The notes beneath the pieces were generated by a model that ran no database searches, was not told the origin of the DNA, and saw only the letters and a list, made by a program, of their open reading frames with translations. The translations under genes were made by a program, and so were the position numbers. A DNA stretch of 32,551 nt, taken from positions 9,656 through 42,206 of the forward strand of contig LSSL01000082.1 in the NCBI GenBank assembly GCA_001953115.1. Reading direction: 5' to 3'. Positions 21,320-32,204 of this stretch are shown piece after piece (position 1 is the first letter of the stretch; each line of letters opens with the position of its first letter). Source of the DNA: Smittium mucronatum. Lineage: Eukaryota > Kickxellomycota > Harpellomycetes > Harpellales > Legeriomycetaceae.

Positions 21320-22945
21320 TTTGAGCTATGATTAGATTTCTCTAAACATTTCGCAAAGAACTTGGCTTTAGAACTCACATATTAACTTGATCTATTGCAC
21401 ATTTTTTGACAAATGTCATTTAGCCACTTATAACCATACTGTAGCGTTCGGACTGTCTACTCGTCAGAACAGTAGCAATCAAACCTATCAACAGGATCAA
21501 ATCAATTATTAATAATTATGTTCAACAAATAAAAACAACTAATTTTAATCCTCAGATTTATGTTTTAAGATTATCTAAATGGTTATTGGATACTTAATAA
21601 ATATATAATTACTATTGATTGATAAAATATGATTGTGATGTTTATTGGAAATAATCAATTGGTTGATAGGGGCAGTTAAAAGCCAGCAGAGATACAGACC
21701 GAAACGAGTTCAGCGAATGAAATGATCACAGTGAAGGGTGATTTTGAGTTCATTCAGAGGCATTTATGCGCTTCTTTTGGGCCCAAAAAGCTCATTGAAA
21801 TCCTAATCGTAAAATGCATTATTTTCTGTTCCATATAAAGTTAAATGAACGCAATCATAAACGAGTTTCTGTATAGAATGAAGATTTAGTGTAAGTCCGA
21901 AAGGATTAGATCCCCTCTCCTCCCCCCCAGAAAGCTACAAGGGGCTTAAGGGGATGGCTGAAGTTATTGCTAAAAAAAAATCCAGCTCAGTAATTTTACT
22001 ATTTCCTTTTAATGCAAATTCCAATTCGCAGATTCAATTTGGTAATATACATTGTGGTTGATTCTAAATCAAGGTTTAAACCCCAACCTGATATTATTCA
22101 TCACACAATATTTTTACTCAAAATAGCGAAGGAATGTACGTATGTTTCGGCATACATGAAAAATAAAGTTTTTATATCAGCCATCTAGACTTGAATTCCT
22201 ACCAAGTGAGTTTTATTTTAGAGTTGGGTATTTTTTAAAAAAGCAAAGACATCTATTGTTTTCGCCAATAGAAAAAATAAATATCCTTTCTTATCAGCTT
22301 TCCCAGGCCAAAACCCCCCAAAGGGAGAGGAAGATCTTGCTTCTGAATAGAGCTGAACCAGAAAATGCAAAAAACAGAGCTGGATTTTTATCTATGATTC
22401 CAAGCCATTTCATCTTTGCTTTTGGCCCACATTATATAAAGCGTGACTAAGCCTACCCTCTCCCCCTTGTTTCGCATCTAAATCATTTGAAACCAAGGAG
22501 ATCTACTCCCCCTCCCATCCCTCCGTACTTTTTTTTTAATGGCAAGATTATATGGCATTATGAGATTGATGCTGGTATCCAAACTTGAACATTCCCCCCT
22601 AATTAATCGGTGTTGGAATAATGCCACAATTATGTTTTGCTCGGAGTTTATTGTGATTAGTTGATATTCTCCCAGATATACTTAAAAATCCACTTTTATC
22701 TCTTAAAGTTTACTGTCTAGACCCTTACTTTCTAATTTATACTGTACTTGTCTGTATTTCTTATTGCTCGTTTATACTCACATCCTTGTTTTCTTGGAAA
22801 ACAGCCACTCTATTCTATTCAACAGAAGAACAAACATTACTCTATTTTTAACCATCTTTGTTTAAAACCTGGGTGGATATATCCATTTATTAATTTCATC
22901 TATATCCTGTCATTATTTTTATTTACCCCCATCAAAATAAATAAG
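21320..22945. other. Divergent intergenic region with pyrimidine-rich leader
   Basis: About 1.6 kb between the divergent SDR and acyl-CoA synthetase genes. It is less AT-rich than the flanking deserts. A perfect 14-bp palindrome TTTTGGGCCCAAAA lies at 21775-21788, a TATATAAA box at 22433-22440 about 510 bp before the synthetase ATG, and C-rich runs at 21912-21928, 22455-22468 and 22507-22525. An open plus-strand frame at 22256-22450 lacks an ATG and a known domain. A frame in phase with the synthetase is open from 22736 but has no ATG before 22946. Any promoter role is inferred. Confidence 0.5.
21775..21788. promoter_or_regulatory. Perfect 14-bp palindrome TTTTGGGCCCAAAA
   Basis: An exact inverted repeat with its centre between 21781 and 21782. 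It lies 456 bp upstream of the SDR start and about 1.16 kb upstream of the acyl-CoA synthetase start, in their shared divergent region. A GC-core palindrome is unusual in this composition and could bind a dimeric factor. Function is inference. Confidence 0.3.
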
Positions 22946-25216
22946 ATGACTACCCCTGTAGCCCCAAAGTTTAAATACAAGCAACAACAAGTAACAAAGC
23001 TCTCCCTTGATAATCCTGATACCTTTTGGCTCAATCAAGCCAAGCTTTTAATTTCTTGGCATAAAGCCCCTACCATTGCTCTCCATTATAAAGATCCAAC
23101 CGCTAAGCATTTCGTAGATTGGTTTCCCGATGGTAAACTCAACGTTTGTTACAATGCTCTTGACAGGCACGTCATAGATGGCCATGGCGACCAAACCGCC
23201 CTAATTTATGACTCTCCAGTAACATTCACCAAAAAGTTATTTACTTATTCTGCTCTCTTGGATAATGTCAAAGCTTTTACTAAAGTACTGGCTAAATATG
23301 GAATCAAAAAGGGTGACACTGTGGTTGTTTACAGTAAGATACCTTCTCAATTTAGCTAATGCTTTTTTTAATACTCATTTTATTTATACTAAACATGTCT
23401 CCTCTTCTTCTATTTATACTCGATTAATTAACAAATAGTGCCAATGATTCCAGAAACCATTGTTGCAATGTTGTCTATTGTCAGATTGGGCGCAATCCAT
23501 TCCGTTGTATTCGGTGGTTTCGCTCCCAAGGAACTCGCTAAGCGCATAGATGACTGCAAGCCAAAGCTGGTATTATCTGCCACCTGTGGTATAGAAGGTC
23601 CCAACAAACTAATCCACTACAAACCTCTGCTCGATGAAGCTATATCCATCGCAAAGTATCCCTCAAACCACCAAATCATTTTTCAGCGTCCCCAACTTTC
23701 CTCCATATTAAATCCCTCTTCGGGTGATGTTGATTGGGTAGAAGCCCTATCCCAATCCGCTAATTCTCCTGATGTTCCAATAGAAATCCTAGACTCTTCT
23801 GACCCCATGTATTTACTGTACACCTCAGGGACCACTGGTGCCCCCAAGGGTGTCGTTAGATCCTCTGGCCCCCATGCTGTGCAGCTAGTATACGCCATGA
23901 GGTATGTCTACGGCCTATCCCCTTCCCAAACTCTATTCGCTTCCAGCGATTTGGGCTGGCAGGTCGGTCATAGCTTAACCTGCTATGGTGCTTTGTTGAA
24001 CAGAAACAAAACCGTTCTCTACGAAGGGAAACCCGTTGGAACCCCTGATCCCGGCGCTTTCTTTAGAGTTATTTCAGAATACAATGTAAATGTCTTTTTT
24101 ACTGCCCCAACCGCTCTAATGATCTTGAGGCGTGAAGATAGCGATGCTAAATACCGCAATAAATATGATCTGTCTAGTTGTAAAGCCTTCTTTTTGGCTG
24201 GTGAGCGCTGTGTGCCTGAAATTCATAAATGGTGGATTCAATACATCACAAGAAACCATAATCTTGATAAACATACCCTTCCCCCCGACAACAGTAATAA
24301 TAGCGGTGGTGGTGGAAATGGTGACAGATTCAATTTCTCTAGTTTTGGTACAAATACTTGTGTATCCTCAGACCACTGGTGGCAAACCGAATCCGGTGCT
24401 CCGCTTACCGCGTTAGGGCTTGGTTACTGCCATTCAGTTTCTGAATACCCAGAAATCAGGTTTGGAAGTGCTGGACTCCCACTTCCCGGCGTCGATATGA
24501 AAATAGTATCCAAAAAGCCTCCCACCCACCACCACCAAAAAAACTCTCCAAACTCCAAGCCCGAAATCCTATTTGCAAATCCCTATGAAGTCGGAAGTGT
24601 AGTCTTGAAACTTCCATTGCCCCCTGGAAACCTGACTACTTTATGGAATAACGACTCTAGGTTCTATAACGAATATTTCAAAATGTTTCCTGGATATTAC
24701 TCTACTGGAGATACCGGATACATTGACAAGGATGGCTACGTCTTTATCTTATCACGAGACGATGACGTTATCAACATCTCCGCTCACAGAATGTCCACTT
24801 CTGTAGTTGAGGAAGTTGCCATCGAACATCCCCAAATTGCCGAATGCTGTGTTGTTCCCAGATCGCACGAAATCAAGGGCCAAGTACCAATGGTTTTTGC
24901 TGTCCCAAAATCTGCCATTTCAGGTTCTGATCTCTCAAAAATTAGCTCTGAAATCGTTCATAGCGTCAAATCTAAAGTTGGTGCTTTCGCTTCATTATAT
25001 CAAAACAATGTCGTTTTTATAAATAAGTTGCCTAAAACTAGAAGTGGAAAAGTCCTCAGAAAACTTATCCGAAATATGGTCTCTGCAATTGACTCCTCCC
25101 CTGAAATAAACCCCAATTCAATCGCCGTTGAAATTCCTCCAACTATTGATGATGAACACTTTGCTCTGGATATTTGGAGAATATTGTGCCTCAATAAATC
25201 CAAATCTCACCTATAG
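22946..25216 (+). CDS. ACSS3: ACSS3/PrpE-type short-chain acyl-CoA synthetase (propionyl-CoA synthetase-like), 2 exons
   Basis: Activates a short-chain acid, probably propionate, to its CoA ester through an acyl-adenylate. Exon 1 is 22946-23333, the intron 23334-23438 (105 nt, GTAAGA..TAG), exon 2 is 23439-25216, giving 721 aa. Splicing creates VVVYMPMIPE, which matches PrpE, ACSS3 and Acs. Motifs: P-loop YTSGTTGAPKG at 257-267; DHWWQTESGAP at 441-451; STGDTGY at 551-557; SRDDDVINISAHR at 568-580 (family norm has GHR, here AHR); catalytic Lys at 667 in KTRSGKVLRK. GAIHSVVFGGFAP and SSDLGWQVGHS favour PrpE/ACSS3 over acetyl-CoA synthetase. Two low-complexity inserts are present, Asn/Gly-rich at 413-435 and His/Pro/Lys-rich at 488-506. 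The C-terminus is KSKSHL, a PTS1-type SHL; no clear mitochondrial presequence is seen at the N-terminus. The ATG is the only in-frame one before the conserved region. Confidence 0.9.
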
Positions 25217-25821
25217 GTGGATTGGCTAGAAATTCGTTCCTGATATTCTACGAATTCAACGAAAATAAAATAAAATCAAGGCATTTGTGGATTATCACAA
25301 AATATGCATTGTATTTTTTATGCGCCTTAATTTAAGGATCACTTCTTTTACTCTTTATATGTTTAACATTACACAATTCCCCACTATTTACTGTTTCTAT
25401 TGCTCTTATATTTCTTTTAAAAAGATCCTTTAATATTTATATTTGCGGCACAATTACACACTTTTTTTTTTCTTAAATTCATTATTTTTTTAAAAATAAT
25501 ATTATATATCTTTTTTTTAAAAAAATCTTAAGAAATTCATACCGCGTTTGGCTGAAATACAGAAAATGTATTTAAACAAAAGTATTCTAATCAGTTTAGT
25601 GTTCGTTCAAGAAGCTCTCCTTTTTCCCCCCAGATTAACCCTTTATTATCTAAAAAAAGTCTCTATTTGAAGTATACTAACCATCTTAAAACCCCTTTAA
25701 ACCTATAAAGAATTATTTTTTTATCATACCCTTTAAAACCAAAAGTAAGCAATAAACATTCTATTTTTTTTATTTTTACTTTTGATTTTATTAGTAATTA
25801 TTTTAATTATAGTGCATCATA
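25217..25821. other. AT-rich 3' flank of the acyl-CoA synthetase gene
   Basis: About 600 bp with the putative polyadenylation signal near its start, then T- and A-rich DNA up to the tRNA. No open frame of note and no other RNA gene. Confidence 0.6.
25264..25269 (+). terminator. Possible polyadenylation signal AATAAA
   Basis: AATAAA lies 48 bp after the stop of the acyl-CoA synthetase gene, at a suitable distance for its 3' end. AT-rich DNA gives this hexamer often by chance, so the call is weak. Confidence 0.3.
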
Positions 25822-25828
25822 GGGGAAT

Positions 25829-25839
25829 TAGCTCAGTGG
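25829..25839 (+). promoter_or_regulatory. Pol III A box
   Basis: TAGCTCAGTGG inside the tRNA fits the internal A-box consensus TRGYNNARNNG. Confidence 0.8.
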
Positions 25840-25871
25840 TAGAGCGCTCGCTTTGCATGCGAGAGGCCGTG

Positions 25872-25882
25872 TGTTCGATCCC
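25872..25882 (+). promoter_or_regulatory. Pol III B box, one deviation
   Basis: TGTTCGATCCC fits the B-box consensus GGTTCRANNCC except for T at the first position. This is the same base that makes the T-stem mismatch. The core TTCGA is intact, so transcription is plausible. Confidence 0.7.
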
Positions 25883-25893
25883 CACATTCTCCA

Positions 25894-25898
25894 TTTTT
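25894..25898 (+). terminator. Pol III T5 terminator
   Basis: A run of five T follows the discriminator base directly, as expected for Pol III termination of the tRNA-Ala gene. Confidence 0.8.
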
Positions 25899-28105
25899 CA
25901 TAAAGTTGATTTTTGTGGTATGATTATAACAAAAAAGGGCACCCATGCAAAAATTGTATCGATTTTTTTTAAAAAATAGTCAAATTTATTTTCGGGATTG
26001 AATATTTATCGCATTTGAAGTGTATTGATTCTACTTTCCAAATCATAGTCCAAATTATCCAAATAAATCCTAACAAGTTTCTTTTATTATAATTAGATAA
26101 TATCGAGTAAAAAGGAATGACTAGGAACACAGCACAATAACTAAGTTTAATTCCATATTAATATATTTTACCAACAAAAGCACCGAAATCATTAAAGAAT
26201 TTATTTTTCAATCATAATGGGGATTTAAGTATCATTAGATAAAATGGTAAAATATGGTTTTACTGAAACATCTAAAATTTACAAGAAAAACATTTTATAT
26301 TAATAAATCCGAGTTTTTTAAACTTTGACATAATTTTTAAAAATAATTATATTTCTCAAAATATATTTTTTCAAGTAAATAATGCTTTTATTGATATATT
26401 CTAAATAACTGCAATTATAAATATATTTAAAAATTGATTTTATTTATCGAAATGATTATTTTCATTAAATTTTGTTTTTTTGAAGTTTTTTTTTATCAAA
26501 ATATAAGTAATATTCTTAATCATTTTTTTTTTAGTATTAATAAAATTTGCCTAAGCTACTATGTTCTTTATTTGTTTCAAAAGCAATACAAACCATGTAT
26601 AACATAAGCTTTAATGAAAACACGAGATTTTATTTACTTTAATACTAAAAAATTCTTGAATTAAAAAAAATCATTTATACAGTTAATAAATAAAGGTTTT
26701 TTATGGTGGATATGGGTGGGGGGCCATTTCAATAATATTTGAAAAAAAAATTTAAAATGTGATTTTTACTATGAACCTTTTATTAAATGAAGAAAAAATA
26801 AATTCTAAAATTGGATGCAAATATTAATAAAGAGTGAAAAAAATATTAATTCTTATACAATTATAAGTTCTATGTATTAATATGATGTCTTTATATTGAT
26901 AATACCGATAATAAATCAATTTATTCGATTTTCGTTTTTTAAGTAATTTATATTTATATAAATCTTTTTTTGCTTATAATGGAACTCATATCGATAAAAT
27001 GTATTTAAATTGATAAATCAAAACTTTATAAATTAAAATCATAACTTTGAGAAATGAAATCATATATAATAATTACGCATTTTTAATAAATTAAATATCC
27101 TTAATTTATAATTGGTGCTTTATATAAACTTGAACTGTAGAAAAAGATTTTTATCGTTTATTTGATAAAGATATTTTTGTTTTGGGCAAAATCAATATAA
27201 TTTTTATTCTATATGAAGCTTAAAAAAATCCAATTATTGCATAGATGGACTATTATAAGCTTTATCCAAATGAATTATTTTAGATTTTATATTCAAAAAA
27301 TTTAAAATTAAAAAAAGATATGTGCAGTTTAGGATTTAAAAGTTCTCGGTGTTTTTTTTTGTATGCTATCATTTATTTATAGACATTTTACAAGATTTTA
27401 TTTATTTTTATTTTTTCACCAGATCAAAATACAGTTGTAGATATTGAAACTGGGGAAAAAACGTCAATCAATTCAGAGATAATGATAATATTTTTCAAAT
27501 GGATGTTTTTATTCTGTTTCTTGAGGTTCAAAATTTTCTCTTTTTTAAAATATAAAATGATTTAATATTAGGTCCAAAATGGTAATTGAAGCCTTTCAAC
27601 TATAGATTTCATTAATTGAAAATTGAAAATTAAATAATAAGTGACTTTTACATAAATAAAATATTGAATACATATTTATATTAAAGCTTTCAAGAAGTTA
27701 GATTAGTTGAATAAACTCAAGAAGAAAAAGTAGTGGATTTTTTTATAAATTTGCTTGAATATATATATATTTATATATATATTCCTAATATTTTTAATAT
27801 CGAACATATTTTACAAAATTTTAGGTGATTGACTATCGTAATCGTGGAATTTGATCTATATAACTCCACTGATAAATAATTTTTATTTAAAAATATAGAA
27901 AGTTTTACAGAAATAGCTTTAGTTAAAGATAAAAATTCTGAAAAAAAAGCGATTGGCTAATCAATATAAAATCTAATATTCAATTCAAAAGTGTATTCAG
28001 CACAAAAATTTAGAATATCATTTAAATAAATTTAAACCGACTTCAGTATCTTTTCAACTTTTATTTGAATATAGAGGAAAATTTAAGTCTTTTAAAAAAA
28101 AATAA
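25899..28105. other. AT-rich stretch without a gene
   Basis: Very AT-rich DNA, stop-dense in all frames. A G3-T-G6 tract at 26714-26723 stands out. No coding region or RNA gene was recognised. Confidence 0.55.
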
Positions 28106-28327
28106 ACACTTCTGATACTGAGCGTTTCAAAGATTACTGCTAAAAATGTGAAAATGATTTTTGGTTCTGTTAAGAAAACTATTATAAGTGAAAATTATTT
28201 ATATATATATAAATTCGTCTTAAAAATAATTGATTCTAAATATCTTATTTTATTCCTCATAGAGAATATGAAATTTCAAAGAACTATTTATGAAATGTTT
28301 AATATGAAAAAGATTATAAAATTCTAA
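28106..28327 (+). other. Weak open frame of 73 codons
   Basis: The plus strand is open from after TAA (28103-28105) to TAA at 28325, with an internal ATG at 28154 that starts MIFGSVKKTIISENYLYIYK. Composition is K, I, Y and L-rich, near background, so this could be chance. The following 28.43-28.77 kb, in another frame, is also less stop-dense than expected (about five stops in 113 codons). Both may belong to one eroded gene together with the fragment at 29.4 kb. No domain recognised. Confidence 0.2.
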
Positions 28328-29385
28328 AAAAAATATAAGAAAATGGTTGAGCCTAATAAAAATACAAAAATTAAGTTGAAGAAAAGAAATTAACACTTTG
28401 TATTTTTTATATCCCTAAAAATTTAATAATACGCTTATCATTCAATGAAAGTAATTTGTTTAGATTCTTGTCGATTCAAATCAATATATAGTTGTGCGAT
28501 AGTATTTTATTCTGTAATTTTTTTCACAGTAAATATAATTCACATTTCATAAGGGATCTACTCAATCTTAGACACCAAATTCTTGACTAATTTTCTCGAA
28601 AACTTAATAAAAAAATCGTTTTTTTTTCAAATAACAAAAGCTTATTAGTATAAGTGACGGAGTACAAAGCTACATAGAGTTCTGCAATATTTGAGGTTCC
28701 ATTAAAATAATATTTTAGATTATTGGCCAATATAGACAGAAATATTTCCAAAATTTTTGAAAAATGATTATATAAATAGCTCTGGGATGATACAACGAGT
28801 ATTTAAAAAAAATTACTTATCAAAAAATTTCCATAATAAAAATCTATACATCGGTTATATTTAGTTATTTAAAAGAAATAGGTTGCGATAATTTGGAATC
28901 TTTGTATTTCAAAAAATTTAGATATGGGATATTCTCTCCAAATAATTCAAAATCTATGAAAACTGGATGGAGAATGAAAGATTTTTTAACCAATTTATGA
29001 TTTTAATGATTTTAATATAAAAATAAGAGACTTATTTGCAAAAATCTAGTAAAAAAAAAACTTGATTTTACAGTTTCATCGGAATCAAGAAATATATCAC
29101 AAAAATTCATTACATTAGAAATTTAAAAAAAATTAAATGGGCTTTTTGATTATATTAATAGCTTATAGAAAAAACGTATTAATGAAAATCTTCGATTTTT
29201 CTGCTAATATTTGATAATTTTTTTATATGAAAGAGAACAAGACACCTTGTACACATTTCTGCAAAGTCACTTTTATTTCTTAGGCTAGATAATAAAGATT
29301 CAGTTGGTATAGTTTATAGAAGTATTGAATAATCCGCAGATGTGAAATATAGTTTGAACCAATAGATATATTAATAAGTATTTAA

Positions 29386-29793
29386 GATGAAATTACACTT
29401 CCTCTTATGGTAAAAATTATTGTGGAAAAACCAAGGAATATTATATTCATAAGTTTTGTTGAATTTCATCATATATTAAAAGAAAATTTTGGAAACCTTG
29501 ATGACTCGTTTATAAAAAGAGAACCTGAAAAATAACCGGCCATCATATAATAATTTTCGATCCAACCTCTACTTTATGATCGAAATGGAAAAAAAACATT
29601 TAGCCTTTATTATTTCTTATGGTTTTTTTATATATGAAAATCATTCAAATTAAAAATTCAAATTATATATAGTTATTTTGCAAAAATCGTGTTAAAATAG
29701 GAAAGCACACTATATGAAAAAAAAATTATGGGAATATTGACTTATATAGATCCTTCTGTTATTAATTTTAAAAAAAAATTAAAAATAAAATAA
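29386..29793 (+). pseudogene. Coding-like relic with several in-frame stops
   Basis: One plus-strand frame stays protein-like for about 135 codons with stops at 29533, 29548, 29551, 29635 and 29698, ending at 29791. The first 49 codons are uninterrupted and include LPLMVKIIVEKPRN, SFVEFHHILKENFGNLDDSF and IKREPEK. Later pieces read FSIQPLLYDRNGKKTFSLYY and YEKKIMGILTYIDPSVINF. Proline, glutamate, aspartate and histidine content is above that of random AT-rich translation. Upstream, at 29.25-29.38 kb, other frames give similar pieces (for example DNKDSVGIVYRSIE). I read it as an eroded gene; no family recognised. Confidence 0.3.
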
Positions 29794-32006
29794 ATAAAGC
29801 ACAATGTATATTATTTAGCAGATTAACCATTCTGTTATATATTTATAAAAATGTTTTCTAAGTATTTTTTATTACTATTTATTTTTAAACAATCAAAATT
29901 AATTTCAAATTAAAAGCCATCGAGTATAAATAAACACCCCAGTGAATTTAAAATGCATTATTATTAGCTAAATGAAATAAATATGATCATATAGAGCTCT
30001 TTTATTCGACTGTTACAGCAATTCGTTTAAAATTCAATAAAATATGTCGAATATAAAAAAAATATAAAGGTTATATTAATATAACTGATTTAATGGATAA
30101 AAATTTTCTTGACTTTTTTCTTCTTGATTTTAACAGGCTAAAATAAATTTCTGAAGGTTATTATATTAAAATAAGGTTAAAAATAGCTATTAAAAGATTG
30201 TGTATAAGACAAAAAAGTTTTGAATTTTTTTTCCAATAGAAATAATCCAATATTACTAATAGTAAAATACAATTTACATTTTTATTCGATAAATTATAAA
30301 TAAATTATCTAATAGGATGAATCTTAAAAAGCTTTCCAATAACATTTTAAAATAATAATCACACTGAAATGTTTTTTTTAAAAAAGAGTATGATTTCTGA
30401 AATAGATTATATAATAAAAGGTTTAAAATTTTATTTGAAAAGTTTTGATTCTTAATTTTTTTTTCATTCTAAAAATTACTTCTCCCCCGATTTGAAATTT
30501 TGTCTTAAATTATAGAATCAAAGAAAAATCAAACAATAAAAATGATATATAGTTAATTTTACATATTTTTCAAAGCTTAATTTTTTTTTCATCAACCAGT
30601 AGCCGGAAGTAAGAATATGTGTATATGTGTATATGTGTATAACTTAATGCCATTGTAGTTATGTTTTAATTTAATTTTAACGTCTAGGGTTATAATTGAT
30701 TTATTTTATAAGTATTTCATAATATTTTTTTATATTAAATTTTTGTTTTTTAAATAAATTCTTAGATTTTTATTTTAATAAAAAATAAGATTAAGAAGTA
30801 TGGAATCATATAATTAAGAATCAATCTTTTTTAAAGCTGTTTGGCTTTTCTCTGGTTATTTTTGAATCAATGGATTCGTTTTAAGATTTCTTAAACTTTT
30901 TTTTTAGATATTGATAAATTTTTACATTTTATTGTACTTAGTATAGTAAAAAAAGTTACAGAATAAGTTTATAATATTTAATAAATATCTTCAGCTTAAG
31001 CTTGCCATTAGAACACTTTTTTATAGAAAAAAATCTTGAATTATTTAATAAAAACATGAACACCCAGTAAAAAAGTTAAAATTATTTTGTGTATAACTAA
31101 GTATTACTGATAATTTATTATTTTTCAAATTTATTTGTGTATTATATACAAATTTGTGTATTTATAAAAAATTTTATTAAAGATACTAATAAAATAAATC
31201 CAAATTATATTTTTATTTTATGAAAAAGTCACTTTTAAAAAACTATAAAAATTTTAATTCTAGGATGTGATCGCTGAAAATCTTCTTTAAACAATTTAGA
31301 CGTTCAATATAAATATTTTGCTAAAAAAATTAAAAAATTCGAATCTCAGAAATCAAAGTAGCGATGAATAACTAAAAGCTAAAAGTTTAAAAATTCTATG
31401 AGTTACCTCTGAATCAATTGAATTTTATTTTTTTTCGTTTCTAAACCCACAGCTAATTTTCAATTTTTTTTACTAAAAAATTATTTTTAAAATTGTAAAT
31501 TTTTTATAAAATAAATAGTAGAATACACAAAATACATCTAAATTATTAAATTTTAAAAATAATTAGAATTTTTTCAAATTTTTTATGAATTTAAATCCTA
31601 AAATTTATCTTTTCAATAAAACTTATAATCCCCATTTGTCACCTGATGATATTTAACCCAATAAAAAAATAACTTATGAGAAAATTGAATTATTTTGGAA
31701 AATATTGAATATAGTTTGTAAATTTATCAAATTTTTAAAAATATACAGACAATTCAATCTCTTTAATTTATAATATCTATTTTTGCATTAATTTGAAAGT
31801 TTGAAAATTATGATTTTTTTTAAAAAATGGTATGTAATTTATATTAATTGCCTTTATTATAAGGTCTATTTGCTAAAATATACGATAGTTCAAAATTATT
31901 AAAAAAATAAATCTACTTATTATATATATTATAAAATAAGATTAATTGTAAATAATAAAATCAAAAAACTTAAAAAAAAATTCTTTTTCGGATTTTTTTT
32001 TTCTAA
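29794..32006. other. AT-rich stretch without a gene
   Basis: Stop-dense AT-rich DNA. The only distinct element is the ATATGTGT tandem repeat at 30615-30641. Confidence 0.55.
30615..30641. repeat. 8-bp tandem repeat (ATATGTGT) x 3.4
   Basis: Three exact copies of ATATGTGT followed by ATA. A minor microsatellite with no gene nearby. Confidence 0.9.
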
Positions 32007-32204
32007 ATGAAAAAACCCGCAGAAACTATGAAAAGGAAAAAAATCATCTGGTTATTAAATCTAGATAGAATTTTAATATATCCCGACAAAAGAAAAGTGC
32101 TCGAAAACAAAAATTGCAACAGAAAAATTGTGCGATTGCACGTCTTTTATAATGATTACTTATCCTATATAACTTCAGACTTTCAAAAAACGTGCCAAAG
32201 TTGA
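32007..32204 (+). other. Small ATG-initiated open frame, 65 codons
   Basis: It starts at ATG right after an in-frame TAA and ends at TGA. The translation is basic and contains KRKKIIWLLNLDRILIYPDK and RLHVFYNDYLSYITSDFQK, with two cysteines near the end of each half. It is more protein-like than its surroundings. No domain, splice signal or partner gene supports it. It could be a small gene, a relic, or chance. Confidence 0.2.

Larger units (their letters stand above)
25822..25893 (+). tRNA. tRNA-Ala (anticodon UGC)
   Basis: The 72-nt sequence folds as a cloverleaf: acceptor GGGGAAT/ATTCTCC, D-stem GCTC/GAGC, anticodon stem CTCGC/GCGAG around loop TTTGCAT (anticodon TGC) and T-loop TTCGATC. 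The acceptor has the G3-U70 wobble pair that identifies alanine tRNAs, which supports the assignment independently of the anticodon. There is no intron. One odd point is a U52/C62 mismatch in the T-stem (GTGTG/CCCAC). CCA is not encoded. It lies 605 bp after the acyl-CoA synthetase gene. Confidence 0.95.

Noticed and set aside
22256..22450. Plus-strand 64-codon open frame before the acyl-CoA synthetase
   Set aside because: It has no ATG at its head, no recognised domain and lies in the probable promoter/leader region.
22748..22945. N-terminal extension of the acyl-CoA synthetase in phase
   Set aside because: The frame is open but has no ATG; the conserved protein starts well after the ATG at 22946. 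A spliced upstream exon cannot be excluded.
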